Assembly: GCA_946479035.1 (NCBI GenBank)
Contig: CAMLDW010000047.1
Location: forward strand, 1-16,714
DNA: 16,714 nt
Reading direction: 5' to 3'
Origin: an uncultured Chthonomonadaceae bacterium
GTDB lineage: Bacteria > Armatimonadota > Fimbriimonadia > Fimbriimonadales > Fimbriimonadaceae
In this document: positions 1 through 5,801 of the stretch, in pieces
How positions within the stretch are numbered: the stretch's first letter is position 1
How the letters are laid out: each line of letters begins with the position of its first letter
Program-made: the position numbers and the translations under genes
The notes under the pieces: generated by a model
Told to the model about the DNA's origin: nothing
What the model saw: only the letters and a program-made list of their open reading frames with translations
Databases searched by the model: none

Positions 1-19
1 GCGTGAGTAGACTCGACCG

Positions 20-751
20 ATGTTCGAAGCGATCGTCGCCGCCGTCGCACTCGTAGCCGGGATGGTGGCGAGCGTGGTGGGCTTCGGCATCGGCTCGCTG
101 CTCACGCCGACGCTCGCCACGCAGATGGACATGAAACTGGCGGTCGCGGCGGTGTCCGTGCCGCACCTCATAGCGACTGCGTACCGCCTCTCGCTCGTGC
201 GCTCTTCCGTCGACAAGGGCGTGTTCAAGAGCTTTGGTCTGACGAGCGCGGTGGGCTCGCTGTGCGGCGCGTTGCTCGGCGCGCTCTGGGGAAACGAAGG
301 GCTGGGCGCCGTGCTCGCCGCGCTGCTGCTGTTCGTTGGGATCGGCGGGCTGACCGGTCTTCTCGACAAGATGCAGTTCCATGGGAGGATGCGCTGGGTC
401 GCGGGGCTGGCGTCAGGAGTTTTCGGAGGACTGGTCGGCAACCAGGGAGGCGTGCGGTCGGCCGCTCTGCTCGGCTTTGACTTGGACAAGCAGGCGTTCG
501 TCGCGACCGCGACGGCGAGCGGCGTGATCGTGGACCTGGCGCGGATGCCGGTGTACGGTTACATGAACTGGCACCGCCTTCTGGAGAGATGGCCGTTGAT
601 CTCGCTGGCGACCGTCGGCTGTCTGGTCGGGACGGTCGTGGGCAAGCGGATGCTCGCACATGTTCCTCAGGCTTCGTTCCGCCGTGTGGTGTGCGGCGTG
701 CTGATCGCGACGGCCGTGTTCGTGCTAGCGCGCTTCGTGTTCGGCCACTAG
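20..751 (+). CDS. TauE/SafE-family membrane permease
   Basis: This 243-residue protein is almost entirely hydrophobic and shows about eight membrane segments (roughly residues 4-26, 40-58, 70-90, 94-114, 126-150, 160-180, 192-210 and 222-241). The N-terminal segment has the glycine-rich pattern VVGFGIGSLLTP, and the matching half-repeat near residue 135 reads GGLVGNQGG. This two-fold arrangement of short loops is typical of the TauE/SafE (DUF81) family, whose members are proposed exporters of sulfite, sulfoacetate or other small organic anions across the inner membrane. The substrate cannot be read from sequence. The ATG is preceded by TAGACT at 8-13, six bases upstream, with no Shine-Dalgarno sequence, so a leaderless message is likely. 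It is a single gene. The next coding feature in the same direction is proS, on the far side of the toxin-antitoxin insertion. Confidence 0.85.
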   Translation: MFEAIVAAVALVAGMVASVVGFGIGSLLTPTLATQMDMKLAVAAVSVPHLIATAYRLSLVRSSVDKGVFKSFGLTSAVGSLCGALLGALWGNEGLGAVLAALLLFVGIGGLTGLLDKMQFHGRMRWVAGLASGVFGGLVGNQGGVRSAALLGFDLDKQAFVATATASGVIVDLARMPVYGYMNWHRLLERWPLISLATVGCLVGTVVGKRMLAHVPQASFRRVVCGVLIATAVFVLARFVFGH

Positions 752-777
752 TTAGGACAAGGCTCGAGGCCCTCCCG

Positions 778-823
778 TGCCACAATCTCCCCCAACCCAA
801 TGAGCAAAGACCTCGGCATTACA
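778..823 (+). pseudogene. Fossil copy of the proS promoter and first eight codons
   Basis: The 46 bases at 778-823 align without gaps to 1548-1593, which span the promoter and start of intact proS. Identity is 38 of 46, and the first 14 bases are identical. The copy keeps the CACAAT box, the same 22-base distance to ATG, and an open start reading MSKDLGIT against MSKELGIT in the real gene. Within the eight codons all five differences fall in third positions. After codon 8 the similarity stops, and the frame runs into unrelated sequence and a TGA. It lies immediately 3' of hepT. It is best read as the severed end of a once-functional proS, left when a segment carrying hepT, mntA and a related proS was joined here. 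Confidence 0.75.
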
Positions 824-834
824 GGAAGGCGGGG

Positions 835-1170
835 TCATTCTAGAATGGCACTGATCGCGCGGATGCGTTCCTGAAACTCCGGCAATACGTTTACCACCGT
901 ATCCCACACGACATCGAGATTCACGCCGAAGTAGTGGTGGATCAGTTTGTTCCGCATCGCCGCGATGTTTCTCGAGGGAACGTCGCCGTGTGACGACTTC
1001 AGATCGTCCGAGAGGTTCTTTACAGCTTCGCCAATCACCTCGAAGTTGCGGATCACAGCGTCCTGCGCCATCTGGTTCGCCCTGAACGCCTCCTCTCCTT
1101 CGGACGTGTAAATGAGGATCTTATCAATCGCCTCGCCGATGTGGCGCAGGTAGGAGCCGTCGCGGCTCAC
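835..1170 (-). CDS. hepT: HepT-like ribonuclease toxin (DUF86)
   Basis: This 111-residue, all-alpha protein has the size and pattern of HepT/DUF86 toxins in the HEPN superfamily. The HEPN catalytic motif R-x4-H-x-Y is intact near residues 73-80 as RNKLIHHY, so the protein should be an active RNase, or a substrate for modification. In the studied HepT/MntA systems the partner nucleotidyltransferase adds AMP to the tyrosine of this motif and so neutralises the toxin. The start is GTG at 1168-1170, overlapping the TGA of mntA in a four-base GTGA, so translation is coupled with antitoxin first and toxin second. There is no sign of frameshift or truncation. The stop lies 12 bases from the proS fossil on the other strand. 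Confidence 0.92.
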   Translation of the reverse strand: MSRDGSYLRHIGEAIDKILIYTSEGEEAFRANQMAQDAVIRNFEVIGEAVKNLSDDLKSSHGDVPSRNIAAMRNKLIHHYFGVNLDVVWDTVVNVLPEFQERIRAISAILE

Positions 1171-1487
1171 AGTCCGACGGCCTCGCGAAGGATGTTCGGG
1201 CCGATGTGCGGGCTCAGGCCGCCCTCGACCACCAAGTCCACCTTTCGCCCGATCAGGGCACTCAACTCGTCCTCCAACGCCACGAGATCGAGAAGGGTGC
1301 GGCCCCTTTCCAGCGCGACCAAGAAATCAACGTCGCTGTCCGCGCCGTCCTCGCCTCGCACGACCGAGCCGAACACGCGCACGTTCGACGCGCCATAGCG
1401 CGCGGCGACCTCTAGGATCACTCCACGCATGCCCGCTAGCCTCTCTCGCGTCGTCATGGCCCTATTTTGGCGCATCTTGACCCCCAT
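1167..1487 (-). CDS. mntA: MntA-like nucleotidyltransferase antitoxin
   Basis: This 106-residue minimal nucleotidyltransferase carries the signature GS-x10-D-x-D as GSVVRGEDGADSDVD, near residues 40-54, which supplies the metal-binding aspartates. It is the antitoxin half of the HepT/MntA pair. Known relatives AMPylate the tyrosine of the HepT RX4HXY motif. Its ATG at 1485-1487 has an AGGAGG-type Shine-Dalgarno four bases upstream, unusual in this window, where most genes look leaderless. In-frame ATGs at 1473-1475 and 1455-1457 are alternatives; the last gives the more usual N-terminus MTTRERL. It diverges from proS across 82 bases. The different initiation style and the proS duplication beside it both fit acquisition by transfer. 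Confidence 0.9.
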   Translation of the reverse strand: MGVKMRQNRAMTTRERLAGMRGVILEVAARYGASNVRVFGSVVRGEDGADSDVDFLVALERGRTLLDLVALEDELSALIGRKVDLVVEGGLSPHIGPNILREAVGL

Positions 1488-1522
1488 CTCCCCTCCTGGT
1501 GCGCATTGGAAAGGGGAAACAC

Positions 1523-1535
1523 TTGCCTAAGCCAA
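1523..1535. promoter_or_regulatory. Imperfect palindrome between divergent mntA and proS
   Basis: TTGCCTAAGCCAA is an imperfect palindrome (TTGsCT-w-AGsCAA) in the 82-base divergent gap. It could be an operator for autoregulation of the toxin-antitoxin operon, since such operons are commonly self-repressed. This rests only on symmetry and position. Confidence 0.25.
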
Positions 1536-1550
1536 ACTCAGGCTACCTGC

Positions 1551-1556
1551 CACAAT
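1551..1556 (+). promoter_or_regulatory. proS -10 box, extended type
   Basis: CACAAT preceded by TGC (1548-1550) forms an extended -10 element. It is 13 bases before the proS ATG and there is no Shine-Dalgarno sequence, so the leader would be only a few bases long. The same element is preserved at 781-786 in the proS fossil, which supports its importance. Confidence 0.45.
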
Positions 1557-1569
1557 CTCCCGCAACAGA

Positions 1570-3063
1570 ATGAGCAAGGAACTGGGCATCACCCCACGCG
1601 CCGAGAACTACGCCGAGTGGTACAACGACCTCGTCAAGCGAGCGGAGCTGGCCGAGAACAGCCCCGTCCGCGGCTGCATGGTCATCCGGCCCCACGGCTA
1701 CGCGGTGTGGGAGCTCATGCAGCGCGCCTTGGACGACATGTTCAAGGCGACCGGGCACGTCAACGCCTACTTCCCGCTGCTCATCCCGATGTCGTTCTTC
1801 GCCAAGGAGGCCGAGCACGTCGAGGGCTTTGCCAAAGAGAGCGCGATCGTCACGCACCACCGGCTGAAGGAGGGTCCGGACGGTCTCGGCGTCGACCCAG
1901 AGGCGAAGCTCGAAGAGCCGTACGTCATCCGCCCCTCGAGCGAGACGATCATCTGGCATACGTATAAGAATTGGATCCAAAGTTATAGAGATCTCCCAAT
2001 CTTGATCAACCAGTGGGCCAACGTCATGCGCTGGGAGCTGCGCCCGCGCCTGTTCCTGCGCACGACCGAGTTCCTCTGGCAAGAGGGTCACACGGCGCAC
2101 GCCACGTACGACGAGGCCGAGGAAGAGGCGCTCAAGATCCTCAACGAGTGCTACGGCCGGTTCGCCGAGGAGTGGATGGCGGTCCCCGTGCTCAAAGGCG
2201 TCAAGAGCGAGCACGAAAAGTTCGCCGGCGCCGACCACACCTTTACGATCGAGGCGATGGTACAGGACCTGCGCGCGATCCAGGCGGGCACCTCGCACCA
2301 CCTCGGGCAGAACTTCGCCAAGGCGTTCGACGTGAAGTACCAGAGCAAGGAAGGAAAGCAGGAGTACGTCTACGCAACGAGCTGGGGCGTCTCGACGCGC
2401 CTGATCGGCACGGTCGTCATGGCGCACAGCGACGACAAAGGGCTCGTGCTGCCGCCAAAGCTCGCGCCGGTCCAGTGCGTGGTCATCCCGATCGGCAAGG
2501 GCGAGCAGCTCGCGCCGGTGCTGCAAGAGGCGAACGCGATTGCGGACTCCTTGCGCTCGAAGGGCGTCCGCACCAAGGTTGACGACCGCGACAACGTCTC
2601 GCCCGGCTTCAAGTACAACGATTGGGAGCTCAAGGGCGCATGCCTGCGCCTCGAGCTCGGCCCTCGCGACCTCGAGGCAGGCAACTGCGTCGTCGCCCGC
2701 CGCGACCAAGAAGAAAAGCAGACTGTTCCGTTAGACAAAGCAGTCACGCACGTCGTTAGCGAACTGCCAAAGATGCAGCAGGCGCTCTTCGACCGCGCGC
2801 TGGAGCTCCGCAACAAGAACACGCACCGGGTCGACGACTGGGAATCCTTCAAGAAGCAGTTCGCAGACGAGGGCGGCGGCGGGTTCGTGCTCGCGCACTG
2901 GGACGGCACAACGGAGACGGAAGAGCGCATCGCCGACGAGACCAAGGCCACGATCCGCCTCATCCCGCTCGAGCCGCTCCACCCCGACGACGCCAAGCCT
3001 GGCAAGTGCGTCCTCACCGGAAAGCCGAGCAAGCAGCGCGTCGTGTTTGCGAAGGCGTACTGA
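1570..3063 (+). CDS. proS: Prolyl-tRNA synthetase, archaeal/eukaryotic type
   Basis: This 497-residue class II synthetase charges tRNA-Pro with proline in the cytoplasm. It belongs to the short type that lacks the bacterial INS editing insertion. Visible features are the proline-binding RPSSET loop near residue 122, motif 2 as [11 protein letters not shown] near 158, motif 3 around [13 protein letters not shown] near 281, an HGTP anticodon-binding domain at about 295-400, and a C-terminal domain ending in the family-typical FAKAY. In zinc-binding relatives the C-terminal domain has four cysteines. Here the corresponding places read [10 protein letters not shown] and CVLTGKPS, so only one cysteine remains and zinc binding is probably lost. 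The ATG is fixed by the conserved N-terminus and by the duplicated start region at 800. The TGA stop lies inside a large palindrome that follows the gene. Confidence 0.96.
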   Translation: MSKELGITPRAENYAEWYNDLVKRAELAENSPVRGCMVIRPHGYAVWELMQRALDDMFKATGHVNAYFPLLIPMSFFAKEAEHVEGFAKESAIVTHHRLKEGPDGLGVDPEAKLEEPYVIRPSSETIIWHTYKNWIQSYRDLPILINQWANVMRWELRPRLFLRTTEFLWQEGHTAHATYDEAEEEALKILNECYGRFAEEWMAVPVLKGVKSEHEKFAGADHTFTIEAMVQDLRAIQAGTSHHLGQNFAKAFDVKYQSKEGKQEYVYATSWGVSTRLIGTVVMAHSDDKGLVLPPKLAPVQCVVIPIGKGEQLAPVLQEANAIADSLRSKGVRTKVDDRDNVSPGFKYNDWELKGACLRLELGPRDLEAGNCVVARRDQEEKQTVPLDKAVTHVVSELPKMQQALFDRALELRNKNTHRVDDWESFKKQFADEGGGGFVLAHWDGTTETEERIADETKATIRLIPLEPLHPDDAKPGKCVLTGKPSKQRVVFAKAY

Positions 3064-3093
3064 TCTGTCAGATCGGTCCGATCTGACAGATCA
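3061..3093. terminator. Nested palindrome between convergent proS and DUF2207 gene
   Basis: The arm TGATCTGTCAGATCGG (3061-3076) is followed after one T by its exact reverse complement (3078-3093). Each arm also contains its own 13-base palindrome of the type GATCTGWCAGATC, so two small hairpins or one long hairpin can form. It includes the proS stop codon and sits eight bases from the stop of the convergent gene, as expected for a shared terminator. There is no clear T-run on either side. Confidence 0.6.
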
Positions 3094-3101
3094 GGTTGTT
3101 C

Positions 3102-4889
3102 CTACCAAGAGCCCCCGCCCCCGCCGCCGAAACCTCCGCCGGAGAACCCCCCGCCGCCCGAGAACCCCGAAAAACCCCCGCTGGCGCCCGAAGAGCGCGG
3201 CGGGGTCCCGGCAGCCGAGCCGAAGTCCGAAGTCATTGCCCGCAGGTCGCTGACGAACATCATCGGCACGAAAACCCCGCCGTAGGGGTCGCTGTACCAC
3301 GAGGGCGGCTGCTTTACGATGTCCCTGAAGGCGTCGTTCCACTGCTCGATCAGGTCGAACGCGACCGCGTACGGCAGGTACTCCTCGTACTTCAGACCGT
3401 CAGGCTGCTTGTCGACGACCCACGCCATGTAGTGCTTGCGGTAGCGCATCATCTCGTAGAACCCGCGAGCCTCGCGCCGCGCCTGGCACCCTTCATAGGT
3501 CCGCTTCGGCATTTGCAAGCCGAAGAGCACTGCAGGAACGAACGCCGTTCCGATCCCGACGAAGGTCACCCACGGGTCGCTCACCAGCGACGCCTTCGAA
3601 AGCAGCCACCCTAGCCCGCCCGCGAACAGCAACCCCAGCAAGACCGCGCCGCCGCGCACGCTGTTTGGGTTCGAGACGTAGTAGTTGCGGTCTACTAGGT
3701 CGTCATAGATCGTCTGTTTCAGCTCGCTGATGTATGGCGCGACGTCCGTGCGCAGGTCCTCCTTGGTGATGGTCTCTCCGGCGCCCGCCAGGCGCCGGTA
3801 GAGCTTTGCCTCGAACGGCGAGAGCCCGGTCGTGTCCGTCTTCACCGTCGGGTGCATCACATATTCGCGCGAATGGAACAGGTTCTCCTTCTGCACGCGC
3901 TCGACTGTCAAGTACCCCTTGGTGCACAGCGACATGATCCCGGCCGCAAGGTCGCGCTGGTCCACCCGCTCGTCGATCATCGTGCCCGTCTCGGCCGCCG
4001 GCAGGCCGCCTGGCGGCTCGAACCGCACAGCGGGCGGCCCGTCCCGCTGGTCGCGGCCGATCTTCGACCAAACGAAGAACATTACGAGCCCGACGACGAA
4101 GGGCGTCAGCAGCGCCAAGTACTCGCTCGCCCTCCGCATGAACTCAACGATCCACGCCGGCCTCGGCACCGCAGATTGCGGCACGCCGAGCACGAACGTC
4201 AGGCCCTGGCCGGGGCCTAGAGGCTCGGACCGGGAGCCGGAGAACTCCGTGGTAGTCAGGTGCAGCGAGGTCGCGACCCGGTTGTTCCCGTCGACGTCCC
4301 CTACTCCGGACACCTCCGCCGCATCGCGCGAGCCATATCCGCCTGCGAACACGCGGCCGCGCACGTGCTTGGCGTCCGACTCAGGGAACGTCACGCGAAA
4401 GGACGCGCTCGAGACCTGGGTGTCCCACTGGTCCCCCGTGGCGTTCCAGTAAAGCTCCGTCCAGTCGTCCCAGGAGCCCGACGACTGCCAGTTTAAAGCG
4501 CCGAAGACCGCGTACTGGATCACATACGTCTTCTTGGTCCCTGCGGCCAGCAGCACGTCGGCGTCCCCGATCCGGACCTTGAGGTAGTCGCCCTCGCGCG
4601 TCACCTTGGTGCCCTGCTGCTGGCCGTCCCCGTCGGTCACGCTTTGGAACTTCAGCTGGATTGCCCTCCGCTTGCCCTGGCCCGCGTCGTACACGATCGG
4701 AATCGTGCGGTAGATGCCGTGCTTGGGCTCGTTGAAAGTGACCTGGATCCGCTCTGTGACGTCGATCGTCGCGTCCTTATTAAGCCGGACCTCGACCTTC
4801 AGCGAGTCTATGACATACGGGTAGCCCTGCGCCAACGCGGCGCTTCCCATTAGTGGCAACCAGAGGACAGCGAGCCGCTTCAAGACCAT
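3102..4889 (-). CDS. DUF2207 membrane protein with glycine-rich tail
   Basis: This 595-residue protein is exported and anchored. It has a signal peptide (hydrophobic LAVLWLPLMGSAALA, probable cleavage before QGYPY), a beta-rich extracytoplasmic domain to about residue 245 containing the family hallmark HGIYRTIPI, a membrane segment near 256-275, a cytoplasmic region, two further membrane segments near 415-459, the typical YEEYLPYAVAFDL helix, and a C-terminal tail of Gly, Ser and Phe ending GGGGGGSW. This is the standard DUF2207 plan; the family's function is unknown. Three in-frame ATGs compete, at 4988, 4907 and 4889. I chose 4889 because the box TAACGT lies seven bases upstream and the signal peptide begins there. 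Starting at 4907 would add six residues and is possible. Confidence 0.85.
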   Translation of the reverse strand: MVLKRLAVLWLPLMGSAALAQGYPYVIDSLKVEVRLNKDATIDVTERIQVTFNEPKHGIYRTIPIVYDAGQGKRRAIQLKFQSVTDGDGQQQGTKVTREGDYLKVRIGDADVLLAAGTKKTYVIQYAVFGALNWQSSGSWDDWTELYWNATGDQWDTQVSSASFRVTFPESDAKHVRGRVFAGGYGSRDAAEVSGVGDVDGNNRVATSLHLTTTEFSGSRSEPLGPGQGLTFVLGVPQSAVPRPAWIVEFMRRASEYLALLTPFVVGLVMFFVWSKIGRDQRDGPPAVRFEPPGGLPAAETGTMIDERVDQRDLAAGIMSLCTKGYLTVERVQKENLFHSREYVMHPTVKTDTTGLSPFEAKLYRRLAGAGETITKEDLRTDVAPYISELKQTIYDDLVDRNYYVSNPNSVRGGAVLLGLLFAGGLGWLLSKASLVSDPWVTFVGIGTAFVPAVLFGLQMPKRTYEGCQARREARGFYEMMRYRKHYMAWVVDKQPDGLKYEEYLPYAVAFDLIEQWNDAFRDIVKQPPSWYSDPYGGVFVPMMFVSDLRAMTSDFGSAAGTPPRSSGASGGFSGFSGGGGFSGGGFGGGGGGSW

Positions 4890-4915
4890 GCTGGGAACGT
4901 TACCCATGCGCGCCC

Positions 4916-4945
4916 CCGTGGATAAGTGTGGGGATAATTTATCGC
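4916..4945. other. AT-rich pocket with DnaA-box-like motifs
   Basis: On the minus strand this stretch reads TTATCC twice, as TTATCCACG (one mismatch to the DnaA box TTATNCACA) and TTATCCCCA, next to ATAAATTAT. Two weak matches without further boxes do not make an origin. The stretch more likely serves the divergent promoters of the DUF2207 gene and the RNA candidate. Confidence 0.2.
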
Positions 4946-4976
4946 AATTTGCGAACACCCGAATTAGGCCGAGAAG

Positions 4977-4982
4977 TACAGT
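4977..4982 (+). promoter_or_regulatory. Possible -10 box for the RNA candidate
   Basis: TACAGT fits TANNNT and would place transcription start near 4989-4990, a dozen bases before the first stable hairpin of the structured region. No good -35 is visible at the right distance, so this is a positional suggestion only. Confidence 0.25.
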
Positions 4983-4989
4983 AATCACA

Positions 4990-5620
4990 CAGCAGCCGAC
5001 GAGCTGGTCCGACGGACCGGGGGCAACCCAGGCGAGTAGGAACCGGATCTAATAAAGCGGTTGCGACGCAGTGAGCGGGACATCGCATCGGGCAGTTCGA
5101 CCTTCGGGAAGAAAAGCCAGAAGCGTTGAACCGACCGTTCACAGCGGTATTGCGAGAGGCAAGTCCGCCCGGTCAAAAGGGCAGCGGCAGAGCGGACAGT
5201 GCTTCGGGAGTGTCCAGCCCGGAGCGCAGCGCTCGCAAAACTCGGTTCGCCGCTCTTGGCGGTAGGTTCGGAAGTCGAGCCGTAGGCCCGCAAGGGCCGT
5301 GTCCCGCAAGGGGCTAGGCAAGACAGCCACAGCAGGCTGAGGTTCACGCCAATGCTTGCAAACCGCGGTCGCCCCCTTAAAAGGGCGTTACGCCTGGGAT
5401 GTGGCCCGTGCCGGCCAAGCGCCGACAGCCCGCAAGGGCAGCCCGAAAGGGCGTCGGTGAAGTGGAGCGCCCGCAAGGGAGCTCGGCTAAAGGCCGTGAG
5501 CGGCGGATCGAGCCTGATTGAATCGTTGGGCTGACAGCTGTCGACCTTCGGGAAGGCAGCTAGGGCTAGATGGAAACAACCAGGATTCGGCCGCTTCGGG
5601 CCGGCTTCGGCCGGTCCGAG
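4990..5620 (+). ncRNA. Candidate large structured non-coding RNA
   Basis: No reading frame here resembles a protein, but hairpins follow one another almost without gap. Stems I can pair by eye: 5004-5020; 5020-5029 (GCAA loop); 5062-5087; 5127-5141; 5163-5197 (GTCCGC/GCGGAC); 5223-5235; 5250-5262; 5285-5298 and 5301-5314 (both GCAA loops); 5324-5339; 5370-5387; a three-way junction at 5422-5457, where CCGAC/GTCGG encloses two adjacent hairpins with GCAA and GAAA loops; 5465-5484 (GCAA); 5484-5496; 5536-5561; and 5601-5614 (CCGGC, TTCG, GCCGG). GNRA loops appear only when read on the plus strand, which sets the direction. It lies divergent from the DUF2207 gene and upstream of the secreted-protein gene. 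I cannot assign it to a known RNA family. The ends are approximate. Confidence 0.5.
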
Positions 5621-5776
5621 CGGTCGAGCAAGTTTGACGGTGTCGTGCCTCCGCAGCGCGGCGCCGTCAACACTTTAAAGCCCTGGAACAAGCACCCCAA
5701 GCGCGACGTCAAACCCGTCAAGATGCCGGGATTGCCTGCGCCAGAGCCTTCGGTCGCGCATTTCCGTCCATTCTGT
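5621..5776 (+). other. Non-coding stretch before the secreted-protein gene
   Basis: I see no convincing gene here. It contains a nine-base stem with one G-T pair, TTGACGGTG (5634-5642) against CGCCGTCAA (5662-5670), and the hexamer CGTCAA three times in direct orientation (5665, 5707 and 5717), which could be a regulator site. An 81-codon open frame from 5570 crosses it, but its composition is not protein-like and it runs into the next gene in another frame. Confidence 0.3.
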
Positions 5777-5784
5777 TATACAAT
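5777..5784 (+). promoter_or_regulatory. Promoter -10 of the secreted-protein gene
   Basis: TATACAAT offers a -10 box as TATACA or TACAAT. Transcription would start near 5790, leaving a 5' leader of about 11-17 bases that contains GGGG as a possible ribosome binding site. No convincing -35 is seen. Confidence 0.45.
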
Positions 5785-5801
5785 CACATTTGCTGGGGTC
5801 C

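Noticed and set aside
778..823. Simple target-site duplication from a transposon
   Set aside because: The copies differ at 8 of 46 positions with a third-codon-position bias, and no transposase or terminal inverted repeats flank the toxin-antitoxin genes.
1543..2709. Long minus-strand frame of 388 codons opposite proS
   Set aside because: It is a GC-rich shadow of the proS codons, Val/Leu/Arg/Asp-rich with no domain. Other long frames opposite or inside prpC, alr, OppD-like and kbl genes were rejected for the same reason.
4916..4945. Replication origin based on DnaA-like boxes
   Set aside because: There are only two imperfect boxes, no cluster, no dnaA/dnaN/gyr neighbours and a small AT-rich patch.
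4985..5476. Open frame of 163 codons on the minus strand, with a Cys-rich stretch (FCERC ... HCPLC) in a second frame at 5139-5330
   Set aside because: The composition is Arg/Ser/Leu/Pro-rich as expected from reading through GC hairpins, there is no recognisable domain, and the hairpin series on the other strand explains the lack of stops. The CxxC pairs are likely chance.
5100..5565. RNase P RNA
   Set aside because: GGCAAGTCCGCC, CAAACCGC and TGAATCGTT loosely echo conserved RNase P segments in the right order. However, the hallmark ACAGAA...GGCUUA, the GGUGAAA...GGUAAGAGC block and GCAAGnCCAAAUAGG are all missing.
4990..5620. tmRNA, group II intron or SRP RNA
   Set aside because: There is no tag reading frame with tRNA-like ends, no domain V-type hairpin with flanking intron ends, and no GGAAG-loop SRP hairpin core that fits.
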